64,000 nucleotides of DNA from Coriaria nepalensis. Lineage: Eukaryota > Streptophyta > Magnoliopsida > Cucurbitales > Coriariaceae. This document shows positions 26,301 to 41,390 of this stretch, one piece after another. The notes beneath the pieces are model-generated. The model made no database searches and was not told where the DNA came from. It saw nothing but the letters and a program-made list of their open reading frames with translations. The position numbers and the translations under genes were made by a program. Location of the stretch: contig CP114481.1 of assembly GCA_027186245.1 (NCBI GenBank), positions 26,815,501-26,879,500 of the forward strand, in the 5' to 3' direction. Each line of letters begins with the position of its first letter. Within the stretch, counting starts at the first letter, position 1.

Positions 26301-29300
26301 ATGATTTAATGACTGGATGAGACTCAATGACATTACTTTAAGGCTAAACAAACGCATTGTTGCTTTCAATAGATTAACTGCAAGTTATGCACGAAAGTCA
26401 TGTTTAAAGGCCAAATTTTGTTCGAAGCGATTTAGAATGATTTAATGACTAAAAGAAACGCAATAATATGACTTTAAGGCTAAAAAAATGCATAGTTGCC
26501 TTCAATAGATCAATTCCAAGTTATGCATGAAGGTCGTGTCTTAAATGCAAAAATTGAATTTGTTCGAACTGCTTTCAAACAATTTAATGATATGAAAAGA
26601 CTCAATGATATACTTTTTAAGTCTAAAATAATGCATTGTTGTCGTCAATAAATTAATTGCAAGTTATGTAAGAAAATCATGTTTGAAGGGTGAAAATAGA
26701 ATTCGTTCAACTTAATTTAGAATGATTTAATGACTAGATGAGACTCAATGACAAGACTTTAAGGCTAAACAAATGCATTGTTGCCTTCAATAGATTAACT
26801 GCAAGTTATGCACGAAAGTAAGGTTTAAATGCCGAATTTCGTTCGAAGCAATTTAGAATGATTTAATGACTAAAAGAGGCGCAATAATATGACTTTAAGG
26901 CTAAAAAAATGCATAGTTGCCTTCAATAGATCAATTACAAGTTATACATGAAAGTCGTGTCTTAAATGCAAAAATAGAATTGGTTCGAAGTGCTTTCAAA
27001 CAATTTAATGATATGAAAAGACCCAATGATATACTTTTTAGGTCTAAAATAATGCATTGTTGTCATCAATAAATTAATTGCAAGTTATGTAAGAAAATCA
27101 TGTTTAAAGGGTGAAAATAGAATTCGTTCAACTTAATTTAGAATGATTTAATGACTGGATGAGACTCAATGACATTACTTTAAGGCTAAACAAATGCATT
27201 GTTGCCTTCAATAGATTAACTGCAAGTTATGCACGAAAGTCATGTTTAGAGGCCGAATTTCTTTCGAAGTAATTTAGAATGATTTAATGACTAAAAGAGG
27301 CGCAATAATATGACTTTAAGGCTAAAAAAATGCATAGTTGCCTTCAATAGATCAATTACAAGTTATTAATGAAAGTCGTGTCTTAAAGGCAAAAATATAA
27401 TTGGTTCGAAGTGCTTTGAAACAATTTAATGAAATGAAAAGACTGAATGATATACTTTTTAACGCTAAAATAATGCATTGTTGTCGTCAATAAATTAATT
27501 GCATGTTATGTAAGAAAATCATGTTTGAAGGTCAAAAATAAAATTCATCCGAATTAATTTAGTATGATTTATTGACTAGAAGAGACTCAGTGACATGACT
27601 TTAAGGCTAAACAAATGCATTGTTGCCTTCAATAGATCAACTGCAAGTTATGCACGAAAGTCATGTTTAAAGGCCGAATTTCGTTCGAAGTAATTTAGTA
27701 TGATTTAATGACTAAAAGCGGCACAATAATATGATTTTAAGGCTAAAAAAATGCATAGTTGCCTTCAATAGATCAATTACAAGTTATGCATGAAAGTCGT
27801 GTCTTAAATGCAAAAATAGAATTGGTTCGAAGTGCTTTCAAACAATTATTTAAATCAAAAGACTGAATGATATACTTTTTAAGGCTAAAATAATGCATTG
27901 TGGCCGTCAATAAATTAATTGCAAGTTACGTAAGATAATCATGTTTGAAAGGCGAAAATAGAATTCGTTCCGCTTAATTTAGAATGATTTAATGACTGGA
28001 TGAGACTCAATGACAAGACTTTAAGGCTAAACAAATGCATTGTTGCCTTCAATAGATCAACTGCAAGTTATGCACGAAAGTCATGTTTAAAGGCCGAATT
28101 TCGTTCGAAGCGATTTAGAATGATTTAATGACTAAAAGAAACGCAATAATATGACTTTAAGGCTAAAAAAATGCATAGTTGCCTTCAATAGATCAATTAC
28201 AAATTATGCATGAAGGTCGTGTCTTCAATGCAAAAATAGAATTGGTTCGAACTGCTTTCAAACAATTTAATGATATGAAAAGACTGAATGATATACTTTT
28301 TAAGTCTAAAATAATGCATTCTTGTCGTCAATAAATTAATTGCAAGTTATGTAAGAAAATCATGTTTGAAGGGTGAAAATAGAATTCGTTCAACTTAATT
28401 TAGAATGATTTAATGACTGGATGAGACTCAATGACATTACTTTAAGGCTAAACAAACGCATTGTTGCTTTCAATAGATTAACTGCAAGTTATGCACGAAA
28501 GTCATGTTTAAAGGCCAAATTTTGTTCGAAGCGATTTAGAATGATTTAATGACTAAAAGAAACGCAATAATATGACTTTAAGGCTAAAAAAATGCATAGT
28601 TGCCTTCAATAGATCAATTCCAAGTTATGCATGAAGGTCGTGTCTTAAATGCAAAAATTGAATTGGTTCGAACTGCTTTCAAACAATTTAATGATATGAA
28701 AAGACTCAATGATATACTTTTTAAGTCTAAAATAATGCATTGTTGTCGTCAATAAATTAATTGCAAGTTATGTAAGAAAATCATGTTTGAAGGGTGAAAA
28801 TAGAATTCGTTCAACTTAATTTAGAATGATTTAATGACTAGATGAGACTCAATGACAAGACTTTAAGGCTAAACAAATGCATTGTTGCCTTCAATAGATT
28901 AACTGCAAGTTATGCACGAAAGTAAGGTTTAAATGCCGAATTTCGTTCGAAGCAATTTAGAATGATTTAATGACTAAAAGAGGCGCAATAATATGACTTT
29001 AAGGCTAAAAAAATGCATAGTTGCCTTCAATAGATCAATTACAAGTTATACATGAAAGTCGTGTCTTAAATGCAAAAATAGAATTGGTTCGAAGTGCTTT
29101 CAAACAATTTAATGATATGGAAAGACCCAATGATATACTTTTTAGGTCTAAAATAATGCATTGTTGTCATCAATAAATTAATTGCAAGTTATGTAAGAAA
29201 ATCATGTTTAAAGGGTGAAAATAGAATTCGTTCAACTTAATTTAGAATGATTTAATGACTGGATGAGACTCAATGACATTACTTTAAGGCTAAACAAATG

Positions 29301-32300
29301 CATTGTTGCCTTCAATAGATTAACTGCAAGTTATGCACGAAAGTCATGTTTAGAGGCCGAATTTCTTTCGAAGTAATTTAGAATGATTTAATGACTAAAA
29401 GAGGCGCAATAATATGACTTTAAGGCTAAAAAAATGCATAGTTGCCTTCAATAGATCAATTACAAGTTATTAATGAAAGTCGTGTCTTAAAGGCAAAAAT
29501 ATAATTGGTTCGAAGTGCTTTGAAACGATTTAATGAAATGAAAAGACTGAATGATATACTTTTTAACGCTAAAATAATGCATTGTTGTCGTCAATAAATT
29601 AATTGCATGTTATGTAAGAAAATCATGTTTGAAGGTCAAAAATAAAATTCATCCGAATTAATTTAGTATGATTTATTGACTAGAAGAGACTCAGTGACAT
29701 GACTTTAAGGCTAAACAAATGCATTGTTGCCTTCAATAGATCAACTGCAAGTTATGCACGAAAGTCATGTTTAAAGGCCGAATTTCGTTCGAAGTAATTT
29801 AGTATGATTTAATGACTAAAAGCGGCGCAATAATATGATTTTAAGGCTAAAAAAATGCATAGTTGCCTTCAATAGATCAATTACAAGTTATGCATGAAAG
29901 TCGTGTCTTAAATGCAAAAATAGAATTGGTTCGAAGTGCTTTCAAACAATTATTTAAATCAAAAGACTGAATGATATACTTTTTAATGCTAAAATAATGC
30001 ATTGTGGCCGTCAATAAATTAATTGCAAGTTACGTAAGATAATCATGTTTGAAAGGCGAAAATAGAATTCGTTCCGCTTAATTTAGAATGATTTAATGAC
30101 TGGATGAGACTCAATGACAAGACTTTAAGGCTAAACAAATGCATTGTTGCCTTCAATAGATCAACTGCAAGTTATGCACGAAAGTCATGTTTAAAGGCCG
30201 AATTTCGTTCGAAGCGATTTAGAATGATTTAATGACTAAAAGAAACGCAATAATATGACTTTAAGGCTAAAAAAATGCATAGTTGCCTTCAATAGATCAA
30301 TTACAAATTATGCATGAAGGTCGTGTCTTCAATGCAAAAATAGAATTGGTTCGAACTGCTTTCAAACAATTTAATGATATGAAAAGACTGAATGATATAC
30401 TTTTTAAGTCTAAAATAATGCATTCTTGTCGTCAATAAATTAATTGCAAGTTATGTAAGAAAATCATGTTTGAAGGGTGAAAATAGAATTCGTTCAACTT
30501 AATTTAGAATGATTTAATGACTGGATGAGACTCAATGACATTACTTTAAGGCTAAACAAACGCATTGTTGCTTTCAATAGATTAACTGCAAGTTATGCAC
30601 GAAAGTCATGTTTAAAGGCCAAATTTTGTTCGAAGCGATTTAGAATGATTTAATGACTAAAAGAAACGCAATAATATGACTTTAAGGCTAAAAAAATGCA
30701 TAGTTGCCTTCAATAGATCAATTCCAAGTTATGCATGAAGGTCGTGTCTTAAATGCAAAAATTGAATTGGTTCGAACTGCTTTCAAACAATTTAATGATA
30801 TGAAAAGACTCAATGATATACTTTTTAAGTCTAAAATAATGCATTGTTGTCGTCAATAAATTAATTGCAAGTTATGTAAGAATATCATGTTTGAAGGGTG
30901 AAAATAGAATTCGTTCAACTTAATTTAGAATGATTTAATGACTAGATGAGACTCAATGACAAGACTTTAAGGCTAAACAAATGCATTGTTGCCTTCAATA
31001 GATTAACTGCAAGTTATGCACGAAAGTAAGGTTTAAATGCCGAATTTCGTTCGAAGCAATTTAGAATGATTTAATGACTAAAAGAGGCGCAATAATATGA
31101 CTTTAAGGCTAAAAAAATGCATAGTTGCCTTCAATAGATCAATTACAAGTTATACATGAAAGTCGTGTCTTAAATGCAAAAATAGAATTGGTTCGAAGTG
31201 CTTTCAAACAATTTAATGATATGAAAAGACCCAATGATATACTTTTTAGGTCTAAAATAATGCATTGTTGTCATCAATAAATTAATTGCAAGTTATGTAA
31301 GAAAATCATGTTTAAAGGGTGAAAATAGAATTCGTTCAACTTAATTTAGAATGATTTAATGACTGGATGAGACTCAATGACATTACTTTAAGGCTAAACA
31401 AATGCATTGTTGCCTTCAATAGATTAACTGCAAGTTATGCACGAAAGTCATGTTTAGAGGCCGAATTTCTTTCGAAGTAATTTAGAATGATTTAATGACT
31501 AAAAGAGGCGCAATAATATGACTTTAAGGCTAAAAAAATGCATAGTTGCCTTCAATAGATCAATTACAAGTTATTAATGAAAGTCGTGTCTTAAAGGCAA
31601 AAATATAATTGGTTCGAAGTGCTTTGAAACAATTTAATGAAATGAAAAGACTGAATGATATACTTTTTAACGCTAAAATAATGCATTGTTGTCGTCAATA
31701 AATTAATTGCATGTTATGTAAGAAAATCATGTTTGAAGGTCAAAAATAAAATTCATCCGAATTAATTTAGTATGATTTATTGACTAGAAGAGACTCAGTG
31801 ACATGACTTTAAGGCTAAACAAATGCATTGTTGCCTTCAATAGATCAACTGCAAGTTATGCACGAAAGTCATGTTTAAAGGCCGAATTTCGTTCGAAGTA
31901 ATTTAGTATGATTTAATGACTAAAAGTGGCGCAATAATATGATTTTAAGGCTAAAAAAATGCATAGTTGCCTTCAATAGATCAATTACAAGTTATGCATG
32001 AAAGTCGTGTCTTAAATGCAAAAATAGAATTGGTTCGAAGTGCTTTCAAACAATTATTTAAATCAAAAGACTGAATGATATACTTTTTAATGCTAAAATA
32101 ATGCATTGTGGCCGTCAATAAATTAATTGCAAGTTACGTAAGATAATCATGTTTGAAAGGCGAAAATAGAATTCGTTCCGCTTAATTTAGAATGATTTAA
32201 TGACTGGATGAGACTCAATGACAAGACTTTAAGGCTAAACAAATGCATTGTTGCCTTCAATAGATCAACTGCAAGTTATGCACGAAAGTCATGTTTAAAG

Positions 32301-34785
32301 GCCGAATTTCGTTCGAAGCGATTTAGAATGATTTAATGACTAAAAGAAACGCAATAATATGACTTTAAGGCTAAAAAAATGCATAGTTGCCTTCAATAGA
32401 TCAATTACAAATTATGCATGAAGGTCGTGTCTTCAATGCAAAAATAGAATTGGTTCGAACCGCTTTCAAACAATTTAATGATATGAAAAGACTGAATGAT
32501 ATACTTTTTAAGTCTAAAATAATGCATTCTTGTCGTCAATAAATTAATTGCAAGTTATGTAAGAAAATCATGTTTGAAGGGTGAAAATAGAATTCGTTCA
32601 ACTTAATTTAGAATGATTTAATGACTGGATGAGACTCAATGACATTACTTTAAGGCTAAACAAACGCATTGTTGCTTTCAATAGATTAACTGCAAGTTAT
32701 GCACGAAAGTCATGTTTAAAGGCCAAATTTTGTTCGAAGCGATTTAGAATGATTTAATGACTAAAAGAAACGCAATAATATGACTTTAAGGCTAAAAAAA
32801 TGCATATTTGCCTTCAATAGATCAATTCCAAGTTATGCATGAAGGTCGTGTCTTAAATGCAAAAATTGAATTGGTTCGAACTGCTTTCAAACAATTTAAT
32901 GATATGAAAAGACTCAATGATATACTTTTTAAGTCTAAAATAATGCATTGTTGTCGTCAATAAATTAATTGCAAGTTATGTAAGAAAATCATGTTTGAAG
33001 GGTGAAAATAGAATTCGTTCAACTTAATTTAGAATGATTTAATGACTAGATGAGACTCAATGACAAGACTTTAAGGCTAAACAAATGCATTGTTGCCTTC
33101 AATAGATTAACTGCAAGTTATGCACGAAAGTCAGGTTTAAATGCCGAATTTCGTTCGAAGCAATTTAGAATGATTTAATGACTAAAAGAGGCGCAATAAT
33201 CTGACTTTAAGGCTAAAAAAATGCATAGTTGCCTTCAATAGATCAATTACAAGTTATGCATGAAGGTCGTGTCTTAAATGCAAAAATTGAATTGGTTCGA
33301 ACTGCTTTCAAACAATTTAATGATATGAAAAGACTGAATGATATACTTTTTAAGTCTAAAATAATGCATTGTTGTCGTCAATAAATTAATTGCAAGTTAT
33401 GTAAGAAAATCATGTTTGAAGGGTGAAAATAGAATTCGTTCAACTTAATTTAGAATGATTTAATGACTAGATGAGACTCAATGACAAGACTTTAAGGCTA
33501 AACAAATGCATTGTTGCCTTCAATAGATTAACTGCAAGTTATGCACGAAAGTAAGGTTTAAATGCCGAATTTCGTTCGAAGCAATTTAGAATGATTTAAT
33601 GACTAAAAGAGGCGCAATAATCTGACTTTAAGGCTAAAAAAATGCATAGTTGCCTTCAATAGATCAATTACAAGTTATGCATGAAGGTCGTGTCTTAAAT
33701 GCAAAAATTGAATTGGTTCGAACTGCTTTCAAACAATTTAATGATATGAAAAGACTGAATGATATACTTTTTAAGTCTAAAATAATGCATTGTTGTCGTC
33801 AATAAATTAATTGCAAGTTATGTAAGAAAATCATGTTTGAAGGGTGAAAATAGAATTCGTTCAACTTAATTTAGAATGATTTAATGACTGGATGAGACTC
33901 AATGACATTACTTTAAGGCTAAACAAATGCATTGTTGCCTTCAATAGATTAACTGCAAGTTATGCACGAAAGTCATGTTTAGAGGCCGAATTTCTTTCGA
34001 AGTAATTTAGAATGATTTAATGACTAAAAGAGGCGCAATAATATGACTTTAAGGCTAAAAAAATGCATAGTTGCCTTCAATAGATCAATTACAAGTTATT
34101 AATGAAAGTCGTGTCTTAAAGGCAAAAATATAATTGGTTCGAAGTGCTTTGAAACAATTTAATGAAATGAAAAGACTGAAAGATATACTTTTTAACGCTA
34201 AAATAATGCATTGTTGTCGTCAATAAATTAATTGCATGTTATGTAAGAAAATCATGTTTGAAGGTCAAAAATAAAATTCATCCGAATTAATTTAGTATGA
34301 TTTATTGACTAGAAGAGACTCAGTGACATGACTTTAAGGCTAAACAAATGCATTGTTGCCTTCAATAGATCAACTGCAAGTTATGCACGAAAGTCATGTT
34401 TAAAGGCCGAATTTCGTTCGAAGTAATTTAGTATGATTTAATGACTAAAAGCGGCGCAATAATATGATTTTAAGGCTAAAAAAATGCATAGTTGCCTTCA
34501 ATAGATCAATTACAAGTTATGCATGAAAGTCGTGTCTTAAATGCAAAAATAGAATTGGTTCGAAGTGCTTTCAAACAATTATTTAAATCAAAAGACTGAA
34601 TGATATACTTTTTAAGGCTAAAATAATGCATTGTGGCCGTCAATAAATTAATTGCAAGTTACGTAAGATAATCATGTTTGAAAGGCGAAAATAGAATTCG
34701 TTCCGCTTAATTTAGAATGATTTAATGACTGGATGAGACTCAATGACAAGACTTTAAGGCTAAACAAATGCATTGTTGCCTTCAA
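23340..34785 (+). repeat. 2104-bp five-trimer super-repeat, three copies between 2525-bp six-trimer copies
   Basis: This is the clearest super-structure in the window. The A-variant marker TGTCTTCAATGC lies at 23591, 26116, 28220, 30324 and 32428, giving spacings of 2525, 2104, 2104 and 2104 bp. A second marker, ATTATTTAAATC, lies at 25741, 27845, 29949, 32053 and 34578, with a last spacing of 2525. Each 2104-bp unit holds five trimers in a fixed order, each recognisable by private variants: TTCAATGC with CAAATTTTG; ATTCCAAG with GTAAGGTTT; TTATACATG with TTTAGAGGCC; a type-2 trimer; and ATTATTTAAATC with GTTCCGCTT. The total is 1 bp below 5 x 421 because the ATTATTTAAATC A variant is 1 bp short. 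The two 2525-bp units carry one extra trimer marked AATAATCTGAC. Near-identity of the copies implies very recent expansion. Confidence 0.92.
29435..29855 (+). repeat. Representative type-2 trimer (A2-B2-C2)
   Basis: This clean 421-bp unit illustrates the second trimer family. A2 is 29435-29577 (143 bp) with TTATTAATGAAAGTCG, TTAAAGGCAAAAATATAATT, GCTTTGAAAC and AACGCTAAAATAA. B2 is 29578-29719 (142 bp) with TTGCATGTTATG, a CATCCGAATTAATTTAGTAT form and TTATTGACTAGAAGAG. C2 is 29720-29855 (136 bp) with AGATCAACTGC and CGTTCGAAGTAATTTAG. Subunit lengths equal those of type 1, so the two families differ by substitution rather than by rearrangement. Type-2 units are scattered singly among type-1 units through the array. 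Confidence 0.88.
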
Positions 34786-37700
34786 TAGATTAACTGCAAG
34801 TTAGGCACGAAAGTCATGTTAAAAGGCCGAATTTCTTTCGAAGCGATTTAGAATGATTTAATGACTAAAAGAGACGCAATAATATGACTTTAAGGCTAAA
34901 AAAATGCATAGTTGCCATCAATAGATCAATTACAAGTTATTCATCAAAGTCGTGTCTTAAATACAAAAATAGAATTGGTTCGAAGTGCTTTCAAACAATT
35001 TAATGATATGAAAAGACTCAATGATATACTTTTTAAGGCTAAAATAATGCATTGTTGTCGTCAATAAATTAATTGCAAGTTATGTAAGAAAATCATGTTT
35101 GAAGGGTGAAAATAGAATTCGTTCAACTTAATTTAGAATGATTTAATGACTGGATGAGACTCAATGACATTACTTTAAGGCTAAACAAATGCATTGTTGC
35201 CTTCAATAGATTAACTGCAAGTTATGCACGAAAGTCATGTTTAAAGGCCGAATTTCTTTCGAAGTAATTTAGAATGATTTAATGACTAAAAGAGGCGCAA
35301 TAATATGACGTTAAGGCTAAAAAAATGCATAGTTGCCTTCAATAGATCAATTACAAGTTATTAATGAATGTCGTGTCTTAAAGGCAAAAATATAATTGGT
35401 TCGAAGTGCTTTGAAACAATTTAATGAAATGAAAAGACTGAATGATATACTTTTTAAGGCTAAAATAATGCATTGTTATCGTCAATAAATTAATTGCAAG
35501 TTATGTAAGAAAACTATGTTTGAAAGGCGAAAATAGAATTCGTTCAACTTAATTTAGACTGATTTAATGACTGGATGAGACTCAATGACAAGACTTTAAG
35601 GCTAAACAAATGCATTGTTGCCTTCAATAGATTAACTGCAAGTTATGCACGAAAGTCATGTTTAAAGGCCGAATTTCGTTCGAAGCGATGTAGAATGATT
35701 TAATGACTAAAAGAGACGCAATAATATGACTTGAAGGCTAAAAAAATGCATAGATGCCTTCAATAGATCAATTACAAGTTATGCATGAAAATCGTGTCTT
35801 AAATGCAAAAATAGAATTGGTTCGAAGTGCTTTCAAACAATTTCATGATATAAAAAGACTCAATGATATACTTTTTAAGTCTAAAATAATGCATTGTTGT
35901 CGTCAATAAATTAATTGCAAGTTATGTGAGAAAATCATGTTTGAAGGGTGAAAATAGAATTCGTTCAACCTAATTTAGAATGATTTAATGACTGGATGAG
36001 ACTCAATGACATTACTTTAAGGCTAAACAAATGCATTGTTGCCTTCAATAGATTAACTGCAAGTTATGCACGAAAGTCATGTTTAAAGGCCGAATTTCTT
36101 TCGAAGCGATTTAGAATGATTTAATGACTAAAAGAGACGCAATAATATGACTTTAAGGCTAAAAAAATGCATAGTTGCCATCAATAGATCAATTACAAGT
36201 TATTCATGAAAGTCGTGTCTTAAATACAAAAATAGAATTGGTTCGAAGTGCTTTCAAACAATTTAATGATATGAAAAGACTCAATGATATACTTTTTAAG
36301 GCTAAAATAATGCATTGTTGTCGTCAATAAATTAATTGCAAGTTATGTAAGAAAATCATGTTTGAAGGGTGAAAATAGAATACGTTCAACCTAATTTATA
36401 ATGATTTAATGACTGGATGAGACTCAATGACATTACTTTAAGGCTAAACAAATGCATTGTTGCCTTCAATAGATTAACTGCAAGTTATGCACGATAGTCA
36501 TGTTTAAAAGCCGAATTTCTTTCGAAGTAATTTAGAATGATTTGATGACTAAAAGAGGCGCAATAATATGACTTCAAGGCTAAACAAATGCATAGTTGCC
36601 TTCAGTAGATCAATTACAAGTTATGCATGAGAGTCCTGCCTTAAATGCAAAAATAGAATTGGTTGGAAGTGCTTTCAAACAATTTAATGAAATGAAAAGA
36701 CTAAATGATATACTTTTTCAGGCTAAAATAATGCATTGTTGTCGTCAATAAATTAATTGCAAGTTATGTAAGAAAATCATGTTTGAAGGGTGAAAATAGA
36801 ATTCGTTCAACTTAATTTAGAATGATTTAATGACTAGATGAGACTCAATGACAAGACTTTAAGGCTAAACAAATGCATTGTTGCCTTCAATAGATTAACT
36901 GCAAGTTATGCACGAAAGTCAGGTTTAAATGCCGAATTTCGTTCGAAGCAATTTAGAATGATTTAATGACTAAAAGAGGCGCAATAATATGACTTTAAGG
37001 CTAAAAAAATGCATAGTTGCCTTCAATAGATCAATTACAAGTTATGCATGAAGGTCGTGTCTTAAATGCAAAAATTGAATTGGTTCGAACTGCTTTCAAA
37101 CAATTTAATGATATGAAAAGACTGAATGATATACTTTTTAAGTCTAAAATAATGCATTGTTGTCGTCAATAAATTAATTGCAAGTTATGTAAGAAAATCA
37201 TGTTTGAAGGGTGAAAATAGAATTCGTTCAACTTAATTTAGAATGATTTAATGACTAGATGAGACTCAATGACAAGACTTTAAGGCTAAACAAATGCATT
37301 GTTGCCTTCAATAGATTAACTGCAAGTTATGCACGAAAGTAAGGTTTAAATGCCGAATTTCGTTCGAAGCAATTTAGAATGATTTAATGACTAAAAGAGG
37401 CGCAATAATATGACTTTAAGGCTAAAAAAATGCATAGTTGCCTTCAATAGATCAATTACAAGTTATACATGAAAGTCGTGTCTTAAATGCAAAAATAGAA
37501 TTGGTTCGAAGTGCTTTCAAACAATTTAATGATATGAAAAAACCCAATGATATACTTTTTAGGTCTAAAATAATGCATTGTTGTCGTCAATAAATTAATT
37601 GCAAGTTATGTAAGAAAATCATGTTTGAAGGGTGAAAATAGAATTCATTCAACTTAATTTAGAATGATTTAATGACTGGATGAGACTCAATGACAAGACT

Positions 37701-40700
37701 TTAAGGCTAAACAAATGCATTGTTGCCTTCAATAGATTAACTGCAAGTTATGCACGAAAGTCATGTTTAAATGCCGAATTTCATTCGAAGCAATTTAGAA
37801 TGATTTAATGACTAAAAGAGACGCAATAATATGACTTTAAGGCTAAAAAAATGCATAGTTGCCTTCAATAGATCAATTACAAGTTATGCATGAAAGTCGT
37901 GTCTTAAATGCAAAAATAGAATTGGTTCGAAGTGCTTTCAAACAATTTAATGCTATGAAAAGACTCAATGATATACTTTTTAAGTCTAAAATAATGCATT
38001 GTTGTTGTCAATAAATTAATTGCAAGTTATGTAAGAAAATCATGGTTGAAGGGTGAAAATAGAATTCGTTCAACTTAATTTAGAATGATTTAATGACTGG
38101 ATGAGACTAAATGACAAGACTTTAAGGCTAAACAAATGCATTGTTGCCTTCAATAGATTAACTGCAAGTTATGCACGAAAGTCATGTTTAAATGCCGAAT
38201 TTCGTTCGAAGCAATTTAGAATGATTTAATGACAAAAAGAGACGCAATAATATGACTTTAAGGCTAAAAAAATGCATAGTTGCCTTCAATAGATCAATTA
38301 CAAGTTATTAATGAAAGTCGTGTCTTAAAGGCAAAAATATAATTGGTTCGAAGTGCTTTGAAACAATTTAATGAAATGAAAAGACTGAATGATATACTTT
38401 TTAAGGCTAAAATAATGCATTGTTGTCGTCAATAAATTAATTGCATGTTATGTAAGAAAATCATGTTTGAAGGTCGAAAATAAAATTCATTCGAATGAAT
38501 TTAGTATGATTTATTGACTAGAACAGACTCAGTGACATGACTTTAAGGCTAAACAAATGCATTGTTGCCTTCAATAGATCAACTGCAAGTTATGCACGAA
38601 AGTCATGTTTAAAGGCCGAATTTCGTTCGAAGTAATTTAGATTGATTTAATGACTAAAAGAGGCGCAATAATATGACTTTAAGGCTAAAAAAATGCATAG
38701 TTGCCTTCAATAGATCAATTACAAGTTATGCAGGAAAGTCGTGTCTTAAATGCAAAAATAGAATTGGTTCGAAGTGCTTTCAAAAAATTATTGAAATGAA
38801 AAGACTGAATGATATACTTTTTAAGGCTAAAATAATGCATTGTTGTCGTCAATAAACTAATTGCAAGTTATGTAAGAAAATCATGTTTGAAAGGCGAAAA
38901 TAGAATTCGTTCAACTTAATTTAGAATGATTTAATGACTGGATGAGACTCAATGACAAGACTTTAAGGCTAAACAAATGCGTTGTTGCCGTCAATAGATT
39001 AACTGCAAGTTATGCACGAAAGTCATGTTTAAAGGCCGAATTTCGTTCGAAGCGATTTAGAATGATTTAATGACTAAAAGAGATGCAATAATATGACTTT
39101 AAGGCAAAAAAAATGCATAGTTGCCTTCAATAGATCAATTACAAGTTATTCATGAAAGTCGTGTCTTAAATACAAAAATAGAATTGGTTCGAAGTGCTTT
39201 CAAACAATTTAATGATATGAAAAGACTCAATGATATACTTTTTAAGGCTAAAATAATGCATTGTTGTCGTCAATAAATTAATTGCAAGTTATGTAAGAAA
39301 ATCATGTTTGAAGGGTGAAAATAGAATTCGTTCAACCTAATTTAGAATGATTTAATGACTGGATGAGACTCAATGACATTACTTTAAGGCTAAACAAATG
39401 CATTGTTGCCTTCAATAGATTAACTGCAAGTTATGCACGAAAGTCATGTTTAAAGGCCGAATTTCTTTCGAAGCGATTTAGAATGATTTAATGACTAAAA
39501 GAGACGCAATAATATGACTTTAAGGCTAAAAAAATGCATAGTTGCCATCGATAGATCAATTACAAGTTATTCATGAAAGTCGTGTCTTAAATACAGAAAT
39601 AGAATTGGTTCGAAGTGCTTTCAAACAATTTAATGATATGAAAAGACTCAATGATATACTTTTTAAAGCTAAAATAATGCATTGTTGTCGTCAATAAATT
39701 AATTGCATGTTATGTAAGAAAATCATGTTTGAAAGGCGAAAATAGAATTCGTTCAACTTAATTTAGAATGATTTAATGACTGGATGAGACTCAATGACAA
39801 GACTTTAAGGCTAAACAAATGCATTGTTGCCTTGAATAGATTAACTGCAAGTTATGCACGAAAGTCATGTTTAAAGGCCGAATTTCTTTCGAAGTAATTT
39901 AGAATGATTTAATGACTAAAAGAGGCGCAATAATATGACTTTAAGGCTAAAAAAATGCATAGTTGCCTTCAATAGATCAATTACAAGTTATTAATGAATG
40001 TCGTGTCTTAAAGGCAAAAATATAATTGGTTCGAAGTGCTTTGAAACAATTTAATGAAATGAAAAGACTGAATGATATACTTTTTAAGGCTAGAATAATG
40101 CATTGTTGTCGTCAATAAATTAATTGCATGTTATTTAAGAAAATCATGTTTGAAGGTCGAAAATAAAATTCATTCGAATTAATTTAGTATGATTTTTTGA
40201 CTAGAAGAGACTCAGTGACATGACTTTAAGGCTAAACAAATGCATTGTTGCCTTCAATAGATCAACTGCAAGTTATGCACGAAAGTCATGTTTAAAGGCC
40301 GAATTTCGTTCGAAGTAATTTTGAATGATTTAATGACTAAAAGAAGCGCAATAATATGACTTTAAGGCTAAAAAAATGCATAGTTGCCTTCAGTAGATCA
40401 ATTACAAGTTATGCATGAAAGTCGTGTCTTAAATATAAAAATAGAATTGGTTCGAAGTGCTTTCAAACAATTATTGAAATGAAAAGACTGAATGATATAC
40501 TTTTTAAGGCTAAAATAATGCATTGTTGTCGTCAATAAATTAATTGCACGTTATGTAAGAAAATCATGTTTGAAGGTCGAAAATAAAATTCATTCGAATT
40601 AATTTAGTATGATTTATTGACTAGAAGAGACTCAGTGACATGACTTTAAGGCTAAACAAATGCATTGTTGCCTTCAATAGATCAACTGCAAGTTATGCAC

Positions 40701-41390
40701 GAAAGTCATGTTTAAAGGCCGAATTTCGTTCGAAGCAATTTAGAATGATTTAATGACTAAAAGAGACGCAATAATATGACTTTACGGCTAAAAAAATGCA
40801 TAGTTGCCTTCAATAGATCAATTACAAGTTATGCATGAAAGTCGTGTCTTAAATGCAAAAATAGAATTGGTTCGAAGTGCTTTCAAACAATTTAATGATA
40901 TGAAAAGACTTAATGATATACTTTTTAAGTCTAAAATAATGCATTGTTGTTGTCAATAAATTAATTGCAAGTTATGTAAGAAAATCATGTTTGAAGGGTG
41001 AAAATAGAATTCGTTCAACTTAATTTAGAATGATTTAATGACTGGATGAGACTCAATGACAAGACTTTAAGGCTAAACAAATGCATTGTTGCCTTCAATA
41101 GATTAACTGCAAGTTATGCACGAAAGTCATGTTTAAATGACGAATTTCGTTCGAAGCAATTTAGAATGATTTAATGACTAAAAGAGAAGCAATAATATGA
41201 CTTTAAGGCTAAAAAAATGCATAGTTGCCTTCAATAGATCAATTGCAAGTTATTAATGAAAGTCGTGTCTTAAAGGCAAAAATATAATTGGTTCGAAATC
41301 CTTTGAAACAATTTAATGAAATGAAAAGAATGAATGATATACTTTTTAAGGCTAAAATAATGCATTGTTGTCGTCAATAAATTAATTGCA

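Noticed and set aside
38673..38855. A 60-codon open frame on the plus strand inside the satellite
   Set aside because: It spans an A subunit and the end of C, and exists only because local substitutions removed stops present in the other copies. It is not conserved among about 150 units and resembles no protein family.
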